Assembly: GCA_001600055.1 (NCBI GenBank)
Contig: BCIV01000012.1
Span: 124,474-188,473 of the forward strand
DNA length: 64,000 nucleotides
DNA from: Filobasidium wieringae
Lineage: Eukaryota > Basidiomycota > Tremellomycetes > Filobasidiales > Filobasidiaceae
Reading direction: 5' to 3'
The position numbers and the translations under genes are program-made. The notes below the pieces were generated by a model that saw only the letters and a program-made list of their open reading frames with translations, searched no databases and had not been told where the DNA came from. The first letter of the stretch is position 1. The number at the start of each line of letters is the position of its first letter. This document shows, one piece after another, positions 47,425 through 58,488 of this stretch.

Positions 47425-50288
47425 TCATCCGTTTGCGTTGATATCGACGTTCACATACTCAAACTGCCCAACATTCTTTCCGGCGTTAGTTAGAATGCTT
47501 TGCATACCATCTTGCAGAAGCTGCTGAATTTCGGGCGGAACGTCCATACCTGAACGATCAGACTTCGAAAACTTTGTCGACGAAGGAGCAGACATGATGC
47601 TTGACCTCATCGACGAGATCGCCTCGATGGCACTGCAAGCGAACTCGTCAATCAAGAGATAACCCCAGAATGGAAAGGGAAGACACACTTTTTGAAGCCT
47701 TTCTGGGTAAGCTTCATATCCAGCCCCATATCCGTTCGCATCTTGTCAGCGATATCCTGCATCTCTCGCCAGACAATTTTCTTGTCTTCTTCACTGTCGG
47801 CGTGCATATAAGGGCAATTGTAGTCATCGGGATCGTCGGTATCCTGACTCTGGTCTTCCGGTTCACATGAACGTCCGAGAAGGTGGTTGGTGCAAACGTT
47901 TCTGTTGAAAGCGTTGACTCGAAGCGAATACTCGTCGGGTGCGTGGGAGTTGGTGCACTTGCGACCTAAAGGACATCCGTATCGTCCTAAATTGTAGGCT
48001 AAACAAGGCTGACCTGTCTTCCCCCGATGAAGGCCGTCGTCTGGGTCGACAGAACTGACGAACCGTTCCTTCCAATAGCTTTCCGATTCCTCACGCTCCG
48101 CCAGGGCAGTTGAAGAATCCTTGATGAGGGGTACTTTCGCTTGTAGCGAGGAGCGATTACCGGCAGAAGAGCCAGGCGTTTGACATAGTGTTTGACTGAT
48201 CTCACGGAGTTCCTTGAGCGATGCTTGATTTGCTGGTTCGATGGCCAATACCATTTTCAGGTCTATCGCCGCCAAGCATGAAATTTCTCAGATATCGCTC
48301 GGAGCTAGTCATGAAGGTCCTCATACCAGTTTCAGCCTCTACAAGCTTATTGAGACCCCTTCGAGCGAGGGCTCTTCGATAAAGCGCCTTCGTGTTCCTG
48401 CTCATTTCGGCTGTCAGTGTTCTTCCCTCACCACTGCATTTTCAAGGAGAAAGGTTGCTTACCTGGGATTGAGATTTATACAAAATGTACAGTCCCGTTC
48501 AGCCATCCGATATCTAAGAGTGTAGCCATTAGATAATTCTATGAGAGTCATTCGGTCGGTGCTTACTTTCTCAGCTTGATCAGAGGCAAGGCCCTGTTTA
48601 GGGGATAAACTGCTTCGCATGGGTCCTATAACGAAGCAGGGATGAATTGGCGAATCAAGCAAGGACCAGCCGACCAAGCTCACCAATTCTATTGCAGCGC
48701 TGAAATGTTTCGCAGCACGCCGGAACATGCCCCTTTGATACGCAGCGTTTCCTTTCTCTTTTTCTTTCTCTGCCTTGTTCTTCTTGACCTGTATCTCTTC
48801 GTCGAATTCTTGACTAATCACTCTCAAGTATCGGTTGATCTAATTTGAGGGATTCAACATCATGGTCTTGAGGTACAGCGATGTCGCGACTCACTATCTT
48901 CATATCTCTGACCGGTTTGAAGCTCTCCTTCTCGTAGCCTGGTTCAGGTTGAAACATAGGTAGCAGGTCTTGATAGAAATCCTGGCATAGGAAAGACATC
49001 ATCAGTCAAACGTCAAACAGATTGTGATATCGCAATTACCTCGTCGTATGCTCTCTCGAACATTCCCATCACATCCCTCGTCGTCTTGACTAATTCAATC
49101 TCCATAGCAGTTTCCCACAAGACATCCCCAGCTCTCTTCTGACAAGCTTTCAGTTCCTCTTCCCAGTCTAGCCTGTCCATAGCTTGGGCAGTTTCTCGAG
49201 AAAGGTGTTGTGATTTGAGAGCTTTGGCAGAATAGAGGAGAAAAGCGTGGTCTGGCGGAGCTCGTGAAAGAGGTTGAGGTGTGGCGGTCGGAATCAGTCT
49301 ATCGGCTAAGACTTTGAGGCAAGGAACACAAAGGTTGAGAACGCATGCACATGGCGGTCCATGCGTAAGAGAACTGGTAGAAGGGCGACAATATCGGTCA
49401 TTGTGTGAAGTTGACGAAAGATCACAAGTCTCGCGCACCTGTAACCATGGACATCGCCGCAATACGCCAACTCCTCTAATATCAGGGGTGCAGTAGAGTC
49501 AAACATCAACCTACACGGGGGGATTCCATCAGTGTCAAATCTCATGCGATGCTGCATTTACGAGATACTTACTCTTTGCCCAGTACTTTCACTAGCGAAA
49601 CAAGCTCCTCTCGCATTTCCAATCTTGCTTCAGCATCTGGATATTCGGACAACCTGAAAGGATGCAACCTCTTCTTCCGTCCTGGGATCTTGCTTCGAGC
49701 TGAAGCGGCTTCGAACGCATGTTGCGGTACTGCTGAAGATGCGTCCATCTCCCCTGAGAATCCCTTGCCCAACATCGCATCCCGTATCATCTCTGGTATC
49801 ATGGTCTTTTCCAGTTCCGCAACTTCCTCGTAAAAGACGATAGGGAGATCGTGTAACTTTAGCCTCCTTATGAATAGATCATGAAGGATGGTATACGTAT
49901 TCTCCAGCGAGGGTGTCATCTCTTTCGGACAAAAGCACTTTGGAGCTCGAGCGGGGATGTATGCGGTGGGTTGATAATAGAGGATACAGTCCGGCGACAT
50001 CGTGGGTGGTTTGGTCGGATCCATAGCTGCCGCAGCTATATCGTTTGCATGGTTACATTTTGTACAGGAGTTGGCGTGTCCCGGTATATCATGCGCCTTG
50101 CCTTTCCCCTTTTGAAACTGTTTGAAGGCCTTCCTACTCTCTTCAGGAGTAGGCTTGAGTGGGTCTTTCGGCCCTGTAGACGTCTTCAAGACGCTTTTGC
50201 TAGCCGAAGGACTAGGTGTGGGACCTGTGTTTGCTTTTCCATTACCCGCGCTGGCTTTTGGTGATCCCTTAGGAGCAGAGGTCGGCAT
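47425..50288 (-). CDS. TPR and CCCH zinc-finger protein of unknown function
   Basis: The protein opens MPTSAPKGSPKASAGNGKAN, a disordered basic head. A Cys-rich block follows (SCTKCNHANDIAAA ... PKCFCPKEMTP, a possible zinc site), then a long helical region (HDLPIVFYEEVAELEKTMIPE; LMFDSTAPLILEELAYCGDV). A spliced TPR unit comes next: EKEKEKGNAAYQRGMFRRAA, KHFSAAIEL, YPLNRALPLIKLRKYRMAERD and LNPRNTKALYRRALARRGLN, like the TPRs of RPAP3/TTC co-chaperones. Then CCCH fingers: CLAYNLGRYGCPLGRKCTNSH, and a second from VCTNHLLGRSCEPED to YNCPYMH. It ends with an amphipathic tail to VNVDINANG. I checked that the exons joining the N-terminal part to the TPR (DMKI|INRYLRVISQEF) and TPR to finger (VEAET|DLKMVLAIEP) keep frame, so this is one gene. 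It probably binds RNA through the fingers and a chaperone or partner through the TPR (inference). Confidence 0.75.
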
Positions 50289-50699
50289 CTCCGAATGTCT
50301 AATAGATCAGGCTGTCCGTTCCGGTGATGATTGCTTCTTCTATCGCATCCCGAACCTCCTGCTTGCTGTATATGGGAAGTAGTCCTCTGTGAATACTATG
50401 CTGACCAAGTTGTGTCTGTATGATGCTCTAGCTCGATGGGGTTGAATTGTCAATAGATAAAGGTCAAGCTCAAGATTGTCCATTCCTTACAATCAACATA
50501 CTGAGCGATCGCGATGCGGATGCAAATAGTTCCTCGTTATGCGTTTGCTAGTCAAGGCAATCTTGGTCAAACTGAGCATGTTGTGCAGTGTGTGATAGTG
50601 AGGTTGATACAGGTAATACAATATAGATGCAAGCCTTGCTACATGTGGACATTCAACATGTCTGCTTGCCAATGCAGTTGGATTATTGTGACACCTCAT
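50289..50699. other. 411 bp interval between two minus-strand genes
   Basis: No gene was seen. It holds the ABC transporter 3' UTR... on the low side the transporter stop (50700) is at its right edge, so transcription of the TPR/CCCH gene starts here and the transporter transcript ends here. Confidence 0.35.
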
Positions 50700-53600
50700 C
50701 TAAGCGGTTGGCTGTTTGTTCACCTTGGGATCCTCGATACTACCCTCGGATGGGGTGACCGGCTTCTCGTCATCATCACCGGTCCTGTTCTTCTCCAATG
50801 CCAGTTGAGCAGCCATCAGAGTCCTGAATCGTCCACCTGGTCGTCGAGCCAATTCGCTATATCGGCCGTCTTCCGAGATCTTCCCGTTCTCCAAAACGAC
50901 AATCCTCTCGGCCCTGGCGAGAGTAGCCAACCTGTGGGCGATGAGGATCACGCTGATGCTCTGGTTCTTGATGATGTGATCCAGAGCAGAGTTGACAGCA
51001 TGTTCAGAGGAAGAATCGAGTGCACTAATTTTGATTCGCGTCAGTGATATCCGTTTTGGGAGGACGAAGGAATCGAACTAACCTGGTAGCTTCGTCCAAC
51101 AAGAGCAGAGATGGCTTTCGTACGAGCGCTCGTGCAATAGCAACTATGTGAAGGCTTCGTGTCAGATCTGATATAAGGAACGAAACAGCGGTAAATAAAC
51201 TTACTCCTCTGCTTTTGGCCTCCCGACATACTAGCCTTTCCGACTGAAAAAAGGCATCTTTGCATCAGTACGCATTCCGCAACCGTTTCACATAGGCCAT
51301 ACTCACTTTCAGTATCGAAACCTTGTGGCAAATCCCAGATGAAATCACAGTTCGCCATCTTTGCCGCCTCCTCGACTTCTGCTCTCGTCGTGTTTTCCCG
51401 TCCGTAAGCGATGTTTGCATGTACGGTTCCAGTGCTGAGGCAAAGAAGTCAGAAACGATGTGCTCTATCCTAGCAGTCATTGTCATAGATTGCTCACAAT
51501 AGCGTAGGGTCTTGGGAAACGACACCTATTCGATCCCTCCATGATTCGGGAGTGAAATCTCGAATATCTTCACCGTCAAAGAGGACTCGACCAGTGTTGG
51601 GGTCGTAGAACCGACAGATCAACGCCTGGATACTGGACTTTCCACTTCCACTCGGACCGCTGAATGAAACCAATGTCAACCTAGTCCAATCTTCTTATTG
51701 AACCGAAAGATGACCTACGCGATAGCCAAACTCGTTCCCATCTCGATTTGCAGATTCACCCCCTTCAAGACCTCGACCTCCTTCCTGCTAGGATAAGTGA
51801 AGCTGACGTTCTCGAATCGAATGGGTCCGTTCCTGCCCTTTTCCAATGTCTTCCCGACAGAGAGAGGGATGGCCGATTTCCTATCCAGCAAATCGAACAC
51901 TCTCGTCCCGGCTCCTACACCTTTCATTAGACCGGTCCAGAACCCCGTCAGTCCCGAGACAGATCCTCCGACGTAACTAGCAAAGTGATTCCATTCAGCA
52001 CCAGCTCTCCTCAAGTATCGAGCGAGGCTTACCCAGTGTAGATGAGCAAACTCGTCAGATCACCGACACTAATCTCAGATCGTGCTACCAAATGACCACC
52101 TGTAATGACCAACGATCAGCCTTCCCTTGACTAACACCCACACATCACCTGCACAGCGACTGACCATATCCTAGTAAACACAACATGGCCAAGTTCCCCG
52201 TCAACCCCGAACTACCGTAAAAGATCCCACTGGCGATAGCTTCCTTCCTCATGAGTTGAAAAACGTCGTCTACCTTTTTCGCGAACAACCGAGCTTCAAT
52301 AGGTTGAGCGTTGAAAGAGGCGACGGTCTTGAAAGCGTTCAACTTCTCCTCGGCGGTCTTGAATGGGTGAGTGGGGGACAGGATCAATAAAAGCCAATGA
52401 CCAGGAATGAAAAGGGGACCGCACTGACCTTGGACATCTCTCCTAAAGCCTCTTGAGTCTGTTTACTGAGTTTCCTTAGGTATCGACCGTATATCACCGC
52501 ACCGATCGACACAGGAGGTACGACGGCCAACATGACTCCGGTCAATTTCGCAGAAATCATGACCATCGCGGCGACTATTAGAGAAACGTGAGCTGGGCTC
52601 CGTTATCGGCAATAAGAGCGGAACTCACCACCAACGACAGCCGAGATGATCGCCCTACCGAATCAAGCAAATCAACACCCAAGCCCAATAATCCCCCCCC
52701 CGCCCCCCCAAAGCCGAAAAACCCACCTCAACCCATCACTCAGGTTACTAGTCAAGCTCTCCCCGATAATACTAGTATCGATTCCCAACCGACTAACAAT
52801 ATCCCCCGCCCCCTTATCGGCAAACTCCGGTTCCTGCCTCAACGTACTCAGATAAGCCTGTTCCCTCACTCTAGCGACGATCCTTCCCCCCGAAAGACGC
52901 ATGAGGATCGCTCGGCCCGTGTTCGCTCCGGCCCCTATGGCGAAGGTCAATGCGAGACATGCCGCAGCGACGGGGAAGGAGAGACCGAAGAAGGTCTCGG
53001 ACGTCGAGGTTGAGAAGAAATCGATCAGTTTCCCGATGGTCAGGGGGATCAACATCGATACGGAAGACGAGACCAATAACTGTCGATAACGGTTTTGGCT
53101 CATCAGCACCTCGATCCGAATCCATCACCGACAAGCCGACGAGGAAGAGAGCGGGACTGACCAATCCTACGGCCAATGTCAAACTCTTCTTCTCCGGTCT
53201 AGCGAGCTCGACCAATTTCTTCACCGAAGCGGAAGAAGTATCCTTCGGGAATAACCTCTGTAACAACGTCCTCCTCCCCTTCCCTTCTTCTGCCGATTCA
53301 ATAGCCTCCCCTGGAGTTTTAGGGGTGGTGGTGGAAGTGGAAGCGGAAGCCATAGGTTCAGAGGGGTTCAAAGTAGAACCGCCCGAACTCGTCTGAGCGG
53401 CCTTTTGTAAATCCTCTCCTTCTTGTTGAAGAGATCTATTTTGAGTGGTTCTCGTGCTTGTGGAAGTATGGTTGAGACGTTTCAGGAGGACGCATGGATG
53501 GGTTGTTTTGTTTATTACGATTGAGGATGTTGAGAATGCTGGGGTTGGGGGGAAGAAGGATGAGTTGGGAGGGAAATGTCGAGATGGAGGGAGATTACTT

Positions 53601-53895
53601 TTAAAGACTTTTCATGGAGAACGAGTTGAGTTCAGGATCGACGAGCCAAAGATCGAACGTTAGGGAAGAACGTGATCGAGAAAGACTTACCACCATTATG
53701 TCTCATCCCGCTCTCAACACCTATCGACGCCCACCTCCTCTGTCCTAATGCAGCAACATCTCCTCCCCTTCTTGTGACACTTCCAAGTTCACTCGGTCTC
53801 CCTAAGAAAGAGGTAGAAGGGATGGATCTTATCCGCGATCCGAGGACGTTCCTCGTCGACCTGGTCAGTGAACCAGGGGACGGGAAAACGTTCAT
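50700..53895 (-). CDS. MDL1: Mitochondrial ABC half-transporter (Mdl1/ABCB10 type)
   Basis: The ATG at 53895 opens an Arg/Ser-rich presequence-like head (MNVFPSPGSLTRSTRNVLGS). The first intron is long, about 190 nt, and the joined product continues AFSTSSIVINKTTHP in frame. The membrane domain starts after LVELARPEKKSLTLAVG, and its segments include SSSVSMLIPLTIGKLIDFF, AAACLALTFAIGAGAN and VMLAVVPPVSIGAVIYG. Landmark coupling motifs are AEEKLNAFKTVASFNAQ and GGSVSGLTGFWTGLMKG. The nucleotide-binding domain has FENVSFTYPSRKEVEVL, Walker A AGPSGSGKSS, Q-loop VVSQDPTLL, signature MSGGQKQR, Walker B SLLLLDEATSALD and H-loop IAHRLAT. One TMD plus one NBD fits a homodimer of the inner membrane that exports peptides or supports haem/redox homeostasis. 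More than ten short introns are present. Its start is divergent from CCT8. Confidence 0.9.
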
Positions 53896-54483
53896 TGCCG
53901 GTATTCTATCGGTCAATCGAAGCGCCTTGTTTTTGGGAGTCTAGGTGAGATGGGCGGGTGATATCTGGGACGCTAAGGGCTGAGCTAGGGGGATCGTGGA
54001 CTAGGAGGTGACATATAGGATAGACAGTTGACTGTCAGTTGTGGGAGAACAAGATGAATATAGTCATCGAGTGACGCGCTTCGGTCGATATTTCGATCGG
54101 GTCATGGTCACGGAATTCAATCGACAACATCGACCTCGGACGCCTCCAGTCCAGTGCAGGTACCACGTATACTACAGACACTACCCTACAGACAACATAC
54201 AGAGGCTCACTGCTCGATGGTCCGTGTATCCAGGATGAGCTACGGTTTCTATGGGGTACAGTGTACAACCTGGATGCTGTATAAATACACGTATTTACCA
54301 CTGACACGTTATCAAAAAATAATCTCACATTATCCACATGAACATCTCAGAAGATGCAACTCGAACAAGCTCGTTTCATCAACAAATAATGGAAATCGCT
54401 CATCGTCGACGCTCAAACACTCGACACACTTTCACACTTTCAACCCAGTACAGCCACTCAATAGAAGCAAGGCTCCCGCGAAA
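53896..54483. promoter_or_regulatory. 588 bp bidirectional promoter between MDL1 and CCT8
   Basis: It lies between divergent starts. The CCT8 leader (54330-54483) is rich in CAA/ACA/CTC. No heat-shock element array was evident by eye. Confidence 0.5.
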
Positions 54484-56630
54484 ATGGCGTTGAAAGTACC
54501 AAAGAATGGGCAGATGCAACTCTTCAAGGATGGTTACAAGGTGAGCTTGACATTCCGCTCAGAGGTGAACCCTTTCTGAACTTTTACCGATTGCATCGTG
54601 ACATTTCTTGAACCACTGAAAGACCATGTCGGGTATTGAAGAGGCTGTCATGCGAAATATCCAAGCCGTCGGTGAACTAACCGAGATTGTGCGAACGAGT
54701 TTCGGTCCCAACGGTGAGCAGTAACCTCGACATGCTTTACTATAATTCCTTACCAACCATACATCCCGACTCGATAGGACGAAACAAGCTCATCATAAAC
54801 CACCTCGGAAAACTATTCGTCACTTCCGACGCAGCAACCATCATCCGCGAAATCGAAGTCGTCCACCCCGCCGCCAAACTATTGGTCATGGCGTCTGAAT
54901 CCCAAGAATCAGAAATGGGGGATTCAACCAACCTTGTCTTGATCTTGGCCGGTGAACTGTTGAAACGAGCGGAGAACTTGTTGGTAATGGGTCTTCATCC
55001 CAGTGAAGTCATCTTGGGTTACGAAATGGCCGTTGAAAAGGGAAGGAAAGAGTTGGAAGGTAAGAACTCCCGTTCCATTTCGGTCATATTACTTCTAATC
55101 ATACATCTGACAAACTCGACGACTCGTTCCCTCACCCTCCAGACCTAGTCAAAGCCGAACTCCCTACCCCCCTTCCAACCGCAACCCAACTAGCATCCTG
55201 CATCGAACCCGCCCTGACTTCCAAGCAACCTAACGCTTCCCAATTCCTCTCTTCTCTAGTAGCCGAAGCAGCTCTCGCCGTAATGCCCACGACTCCTAAA
55301 GATTTCAACGTGGATAGTATCAGGATCGTAAAGGTTCTTGGGAGCGGGGTGGAGGGGAGTAGGGTCGTCAGGGGTATGGTATTCGGGAAAGAACCAGAGG
55401 GTCAGTGGTTGATTTTCTTTCTGCATAAAAGCCCTTCGAGGAGGCTGATCAGGGGCGACGACGTTTGCTTCGGATAGGTATCATCAAAAAGGCTCAAAAG
55501 GCTAAAGTCGCCGTCTTCTCTTGTGGATTGGATATCGCTCAGACCGAGACGAAGGGAACGGTCTTGTTGAAAAAGGCAGAGGAACTTTTGGACTTTTCTC
55601 GAGGAGAGGAGAAGCAGTTGGAGGGGGTGAGTACAGGATGTAGCTGTGGTCGAGACGAGGGGACTGATCGTTGTGACGCCTCGCTTCGCAGTATATCAAG
55701 GAGATTGCCGATTCCGGTGTAAAGGTCGTCATCGCTGGAGGTGGAGTGGGTGATCTCGCTCTACACTACTTTAATCGATTCGAAGTCGCCGTGGTCAAGA
55801 TCATGTCCAAGTTTGACCTTCGTCGATTGTGTAAAGTCGTCGGTGCCACTCCTCTTGCACGATTAGGAGCTCCCATGGCCGAGGAAGCTGGGTTCGTCGA
55901 TATCTTTGAGACGGTCGAGATCGGTGGGGACCGAGTGACCGTTTTCAGGCAAGAGGCTGGGGAGAGGACTAGGACCGCGACCATCGTTTTGAGAGGAGCG
56001 ACGGCGAATCATCTGGACGATCTGGAGAGGTCTTTGGACGATGGGATCAACACCGTGAGGATCTTGTTGAGGGACGGTCGGCTCGTTCCCGGTGCGGGAG
56101 GTTCCGAGCTCGAGTTGGCCAGAAGAGTCGCAGAGTACGGTGAAAAGACTTCAGGCTTGGCTCAACACGCCATCAGGAAATGGGCCGAGGCTATGGAAGT
56201 CGTTCCCAAGACTTTGGCCGAGAATGCCGGGCTGAACGGGGAGGATACCGTCAGTGCCCTCTACAAGGCTCATTCGGACGGAAAGACCGATGCCGGTGTC
56301 GATATCACTGGGGAGAACAATGGGACGATCGAGACGGTAAAGGCCAACATTATGGATCCCTTTGCTGCCAAGGACTGGGCTATCAAGCTTGCGTGAGTGC
56401 AGATCAGAGCGATGTTTCCTTTGGATCGGAATTGATGACTTTTGATGAATCACCTGCAGTACCGCCGCGGCGGTCTCGATCCTGCGAGTAGACAGCATCA
56501 TCGTTTCCAAGCAAGCTGGTATTGCTCCTCCCGTAAGCTGAAACCTAACCGATCCCTCTCTCCGGGCGAATACTGATCGTCCTGTCTCGCAACACATCAG
56601 AAACAAAGCGGAAACTGGGATGAGGATTAG
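54484..56630 (+). CDS. CCT8: T-complex protein 1 subunit theta (CCT8)
   Basis: The start MALKVPKNGQMQLFKDGYK splices to TMSGIEEAVMRNIQAVGEL. The ATP-site segment TSFGPNGRNKLIINHLGKLFVTSDAATI follows, then the phosphate-binding loop, which reads MGDSTNLVLILAGELL. The apical domain has VLGSGVEGSRVVRGMVFGKEPEG and IIKKAQKAKVAVFSCGLDIAQTETKGTVLL, and VVGATPLARLGAPM is theta-like. The equatorial C-part has RDGRLVPGAGGSELELAR, IRKWAEAMEVVPKTLAENAGLNGEDTV and DPFAAKDWAIKLATAAAVSILRVDSIIV. It ends QSGNWDED after a last intron (stop TAG 56628-56630). CCT8 is one of eight subunits of the cytosolic TRiC chaperonin that folds actin and tubulin. The Ser in place of the near-invariant Gly of GDGT is unusual; see findings. 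Confidence 0.95.
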
Positions 56631-57805
56631 AAACGTGGTCTCGATTAGATTTGATAGGATGGATCTGTTAATTCATTCATGCCCTAACGTATTACATGAT
56701 GACGATGTTTTCACTTGAACTTGAAGCATGCATGGCACACAGGCGATGGGTCCACTCAGTGTCTGGCGAGGTTTCATACCGTACCTCTGCATACTATCGC
56801 TATACCACACCAAACAGGAATGCTATCATGCTGGCCAGTCACACGGCTTCAGTTACCCATAGGCGTAGACGGGCCAACGCCAAACCCCATACTTGGACCA
56901 CAGGGTTTCCTGCCGTAGATATGACTAGGACTAGGAGCGTGAATCCCTTTGCTATTCTACCAGACATTTTTGGTCACTGTCACATGGTTGGTAACTACAG
57001 CTCACTGCACATTCACCTATTCTCCAACAAGAAGGCTACACAGATCTTGAGAGTGGTGTATCAAGGGAGATCTTTCCAGCAAAGTTACTCTCTACGCCCT
57101 GGATTGTCCCACTTACCGTCGGACGATAACGGAACCATTTGGATGGGCACGGTCTACCTGGAAGTTCGGTCTCTCCGAGGCTTCGCATATAAGTCCTTGA
57201 GGCGACTAATTCACCATCGTACAGTACGAAACACATCAGCAGAGGCGCTGCGGTGGTATTCGCCTCAAAGGCCTCAGATCCCTTCAATGACGTTTTGTAG
57301 AGGGTGGAATTGGTATTTTTGGGAGGCTAAGACAAATATCGCCATCATCACCGGCAGTGCGAGGACTGCAAGCCGGTAGAAACCAATGTCGATCAGGCCG
57401 CTGCTACTGAAGCCGCCTAACACGAGACTTCACATGAGAGAGATCTAGTCGGGGTGAGTACACATTCAAGTATCGTTGAAGAAGTCCACATCACAGATTG
57501 TCATATAGTTTGCATCCCCTCCTCATCCTCTTGTCAATGTTCTCGCGCGGGATCTTACAGGAGGAATCGTGATAAACTGCTGAGCTGTGGAAGAGGGGTT
57601 AGCTATCGCTCAGTACGGATAATACATGAGAACCTTTCGGACGAGAACAATGACAAGGAATAAAAGTCGTCAGGATCAGATTATTCAGGCAACGGTGAGA
57701 ACGGTAAGCACAGGAGCCAGATCACGGAAGCGAACAGGCGAGAGGCGTGATGCTACTTAGCGCCCGCCGCTTTTGAGTCACTCGAGGTCAAGTGAGGACC
57801 TCGAT
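56631..57805. other. About 1.2 kb unresolved interval downstream of CCT8
   Basis: A 227-codon plus-strand frame (56696-57379) has no recognisable domain. On the minus strand, a hydrophobic run near 57,310-57,420 (FYRLAVLALPVMMAIFVLAS) and a short frame at 57036-57287 could be remnants of a membrane protein, but no intact splice chain was found. It may belong to the decayed gene to its right. Confidence 0.3.
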
Positions 57806-58437
57806 TCAACCCTGTCTGTACGATTTGTCAGAAGCAAGCTGGAACCTATCCAAGAGGAGGACGAGTCCGGATACGATGAGGATAGAAACGGATATGCCAG
57901 TAATCACGACGATGGGCGGGCGTCCATTTAACCCGACACCATGTCACATCAGTCACCACTCGAGCGCCCCGGTAACATTGGGCTGCGAGGAGGATATCAT
58001 CCTCGAGTTAGTTCAGAATCGTTCCGCATGTCCGGAGAAGGTCCCAAGATGATAAGGGAGATGAAATAAGACAAACGTTGCCTTTGATTCCCGAAGGATC
58101 CCCATGATGGCATACTTGGAGATGATGATCTACCATCAAGCTGGAACGTTCTTCCGACGGGGCAAGAAACCTGGTACAGAACCAGCTCTTTGTCTTCAAT
58201 CACAACTCACTTCTGACATGGAGATGACAGTCAAGTCAAGACTTTCTGTACAGGATAGCCCCTGATCACATGCTCTTTGCCATTCACATAATCCCATACC
58301 GTCTCAATAACTGGAACGTTCCGTTCAACTGGTTGCACCTCAACCAGCTCAAACTCGCTCTGGTAGCTGGGTCGCAACCACCTTGTAGACCCGCCGGTAT
58401 CGATCGTAATAGAATATACATACAAGCCATACAACCA
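57806..58437 (-). pseudogene. Probable decayed aspartyl-protease-like gene with C-terminal membrane anchor
   Basis: A minus-strand frame without an ATG encodes YGLYVYSITIDTGGSTRW, which resembles the first active-site strand of fungal pepsin-type proteases (DTG plus Ser/Thr then Trp). After about 40 residues comes DYVNGKEHVIRGYPVQKV, reminiscent of the region after the flap, then a stop. Further pieces lie in other frames (VLYQVSCPVGRTFQLDG, then IMGILRESKATFV), and the last frame encodes PPIVVITGISVSILIVSGLVLLLD, a single membrane segment with a short tail, stop 57806-57808. Missing start, internal stops and frame changes that introns do not easily explain point to decay. An intact gene with unusual introns cannot be ruled out. 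Confidence 0.4.
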
Positions 58438-58488
58438 ACACGATCCGCAGCATCACACGACAATCCAACAAACCCACCCCGAGCCAAC

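Noticed and set aside
47425..50288. Two separate genes (TPR/CCCH protein and an N-terminal Cys-rich protein)
   Set aside because: The junctions around 48840-48890 and 48970-49035 splice in frame, and there is no promoter-sized gap or stop between the parts.
56696..57379. 227-codon plus-strand frame after CCT8
   Set aside because: It is the longest frame in the gap but has no recognisable motif, and it begins within a few dozen bases of the CCT8 stop. Minus-strand hydrophobic fragments compete with it.
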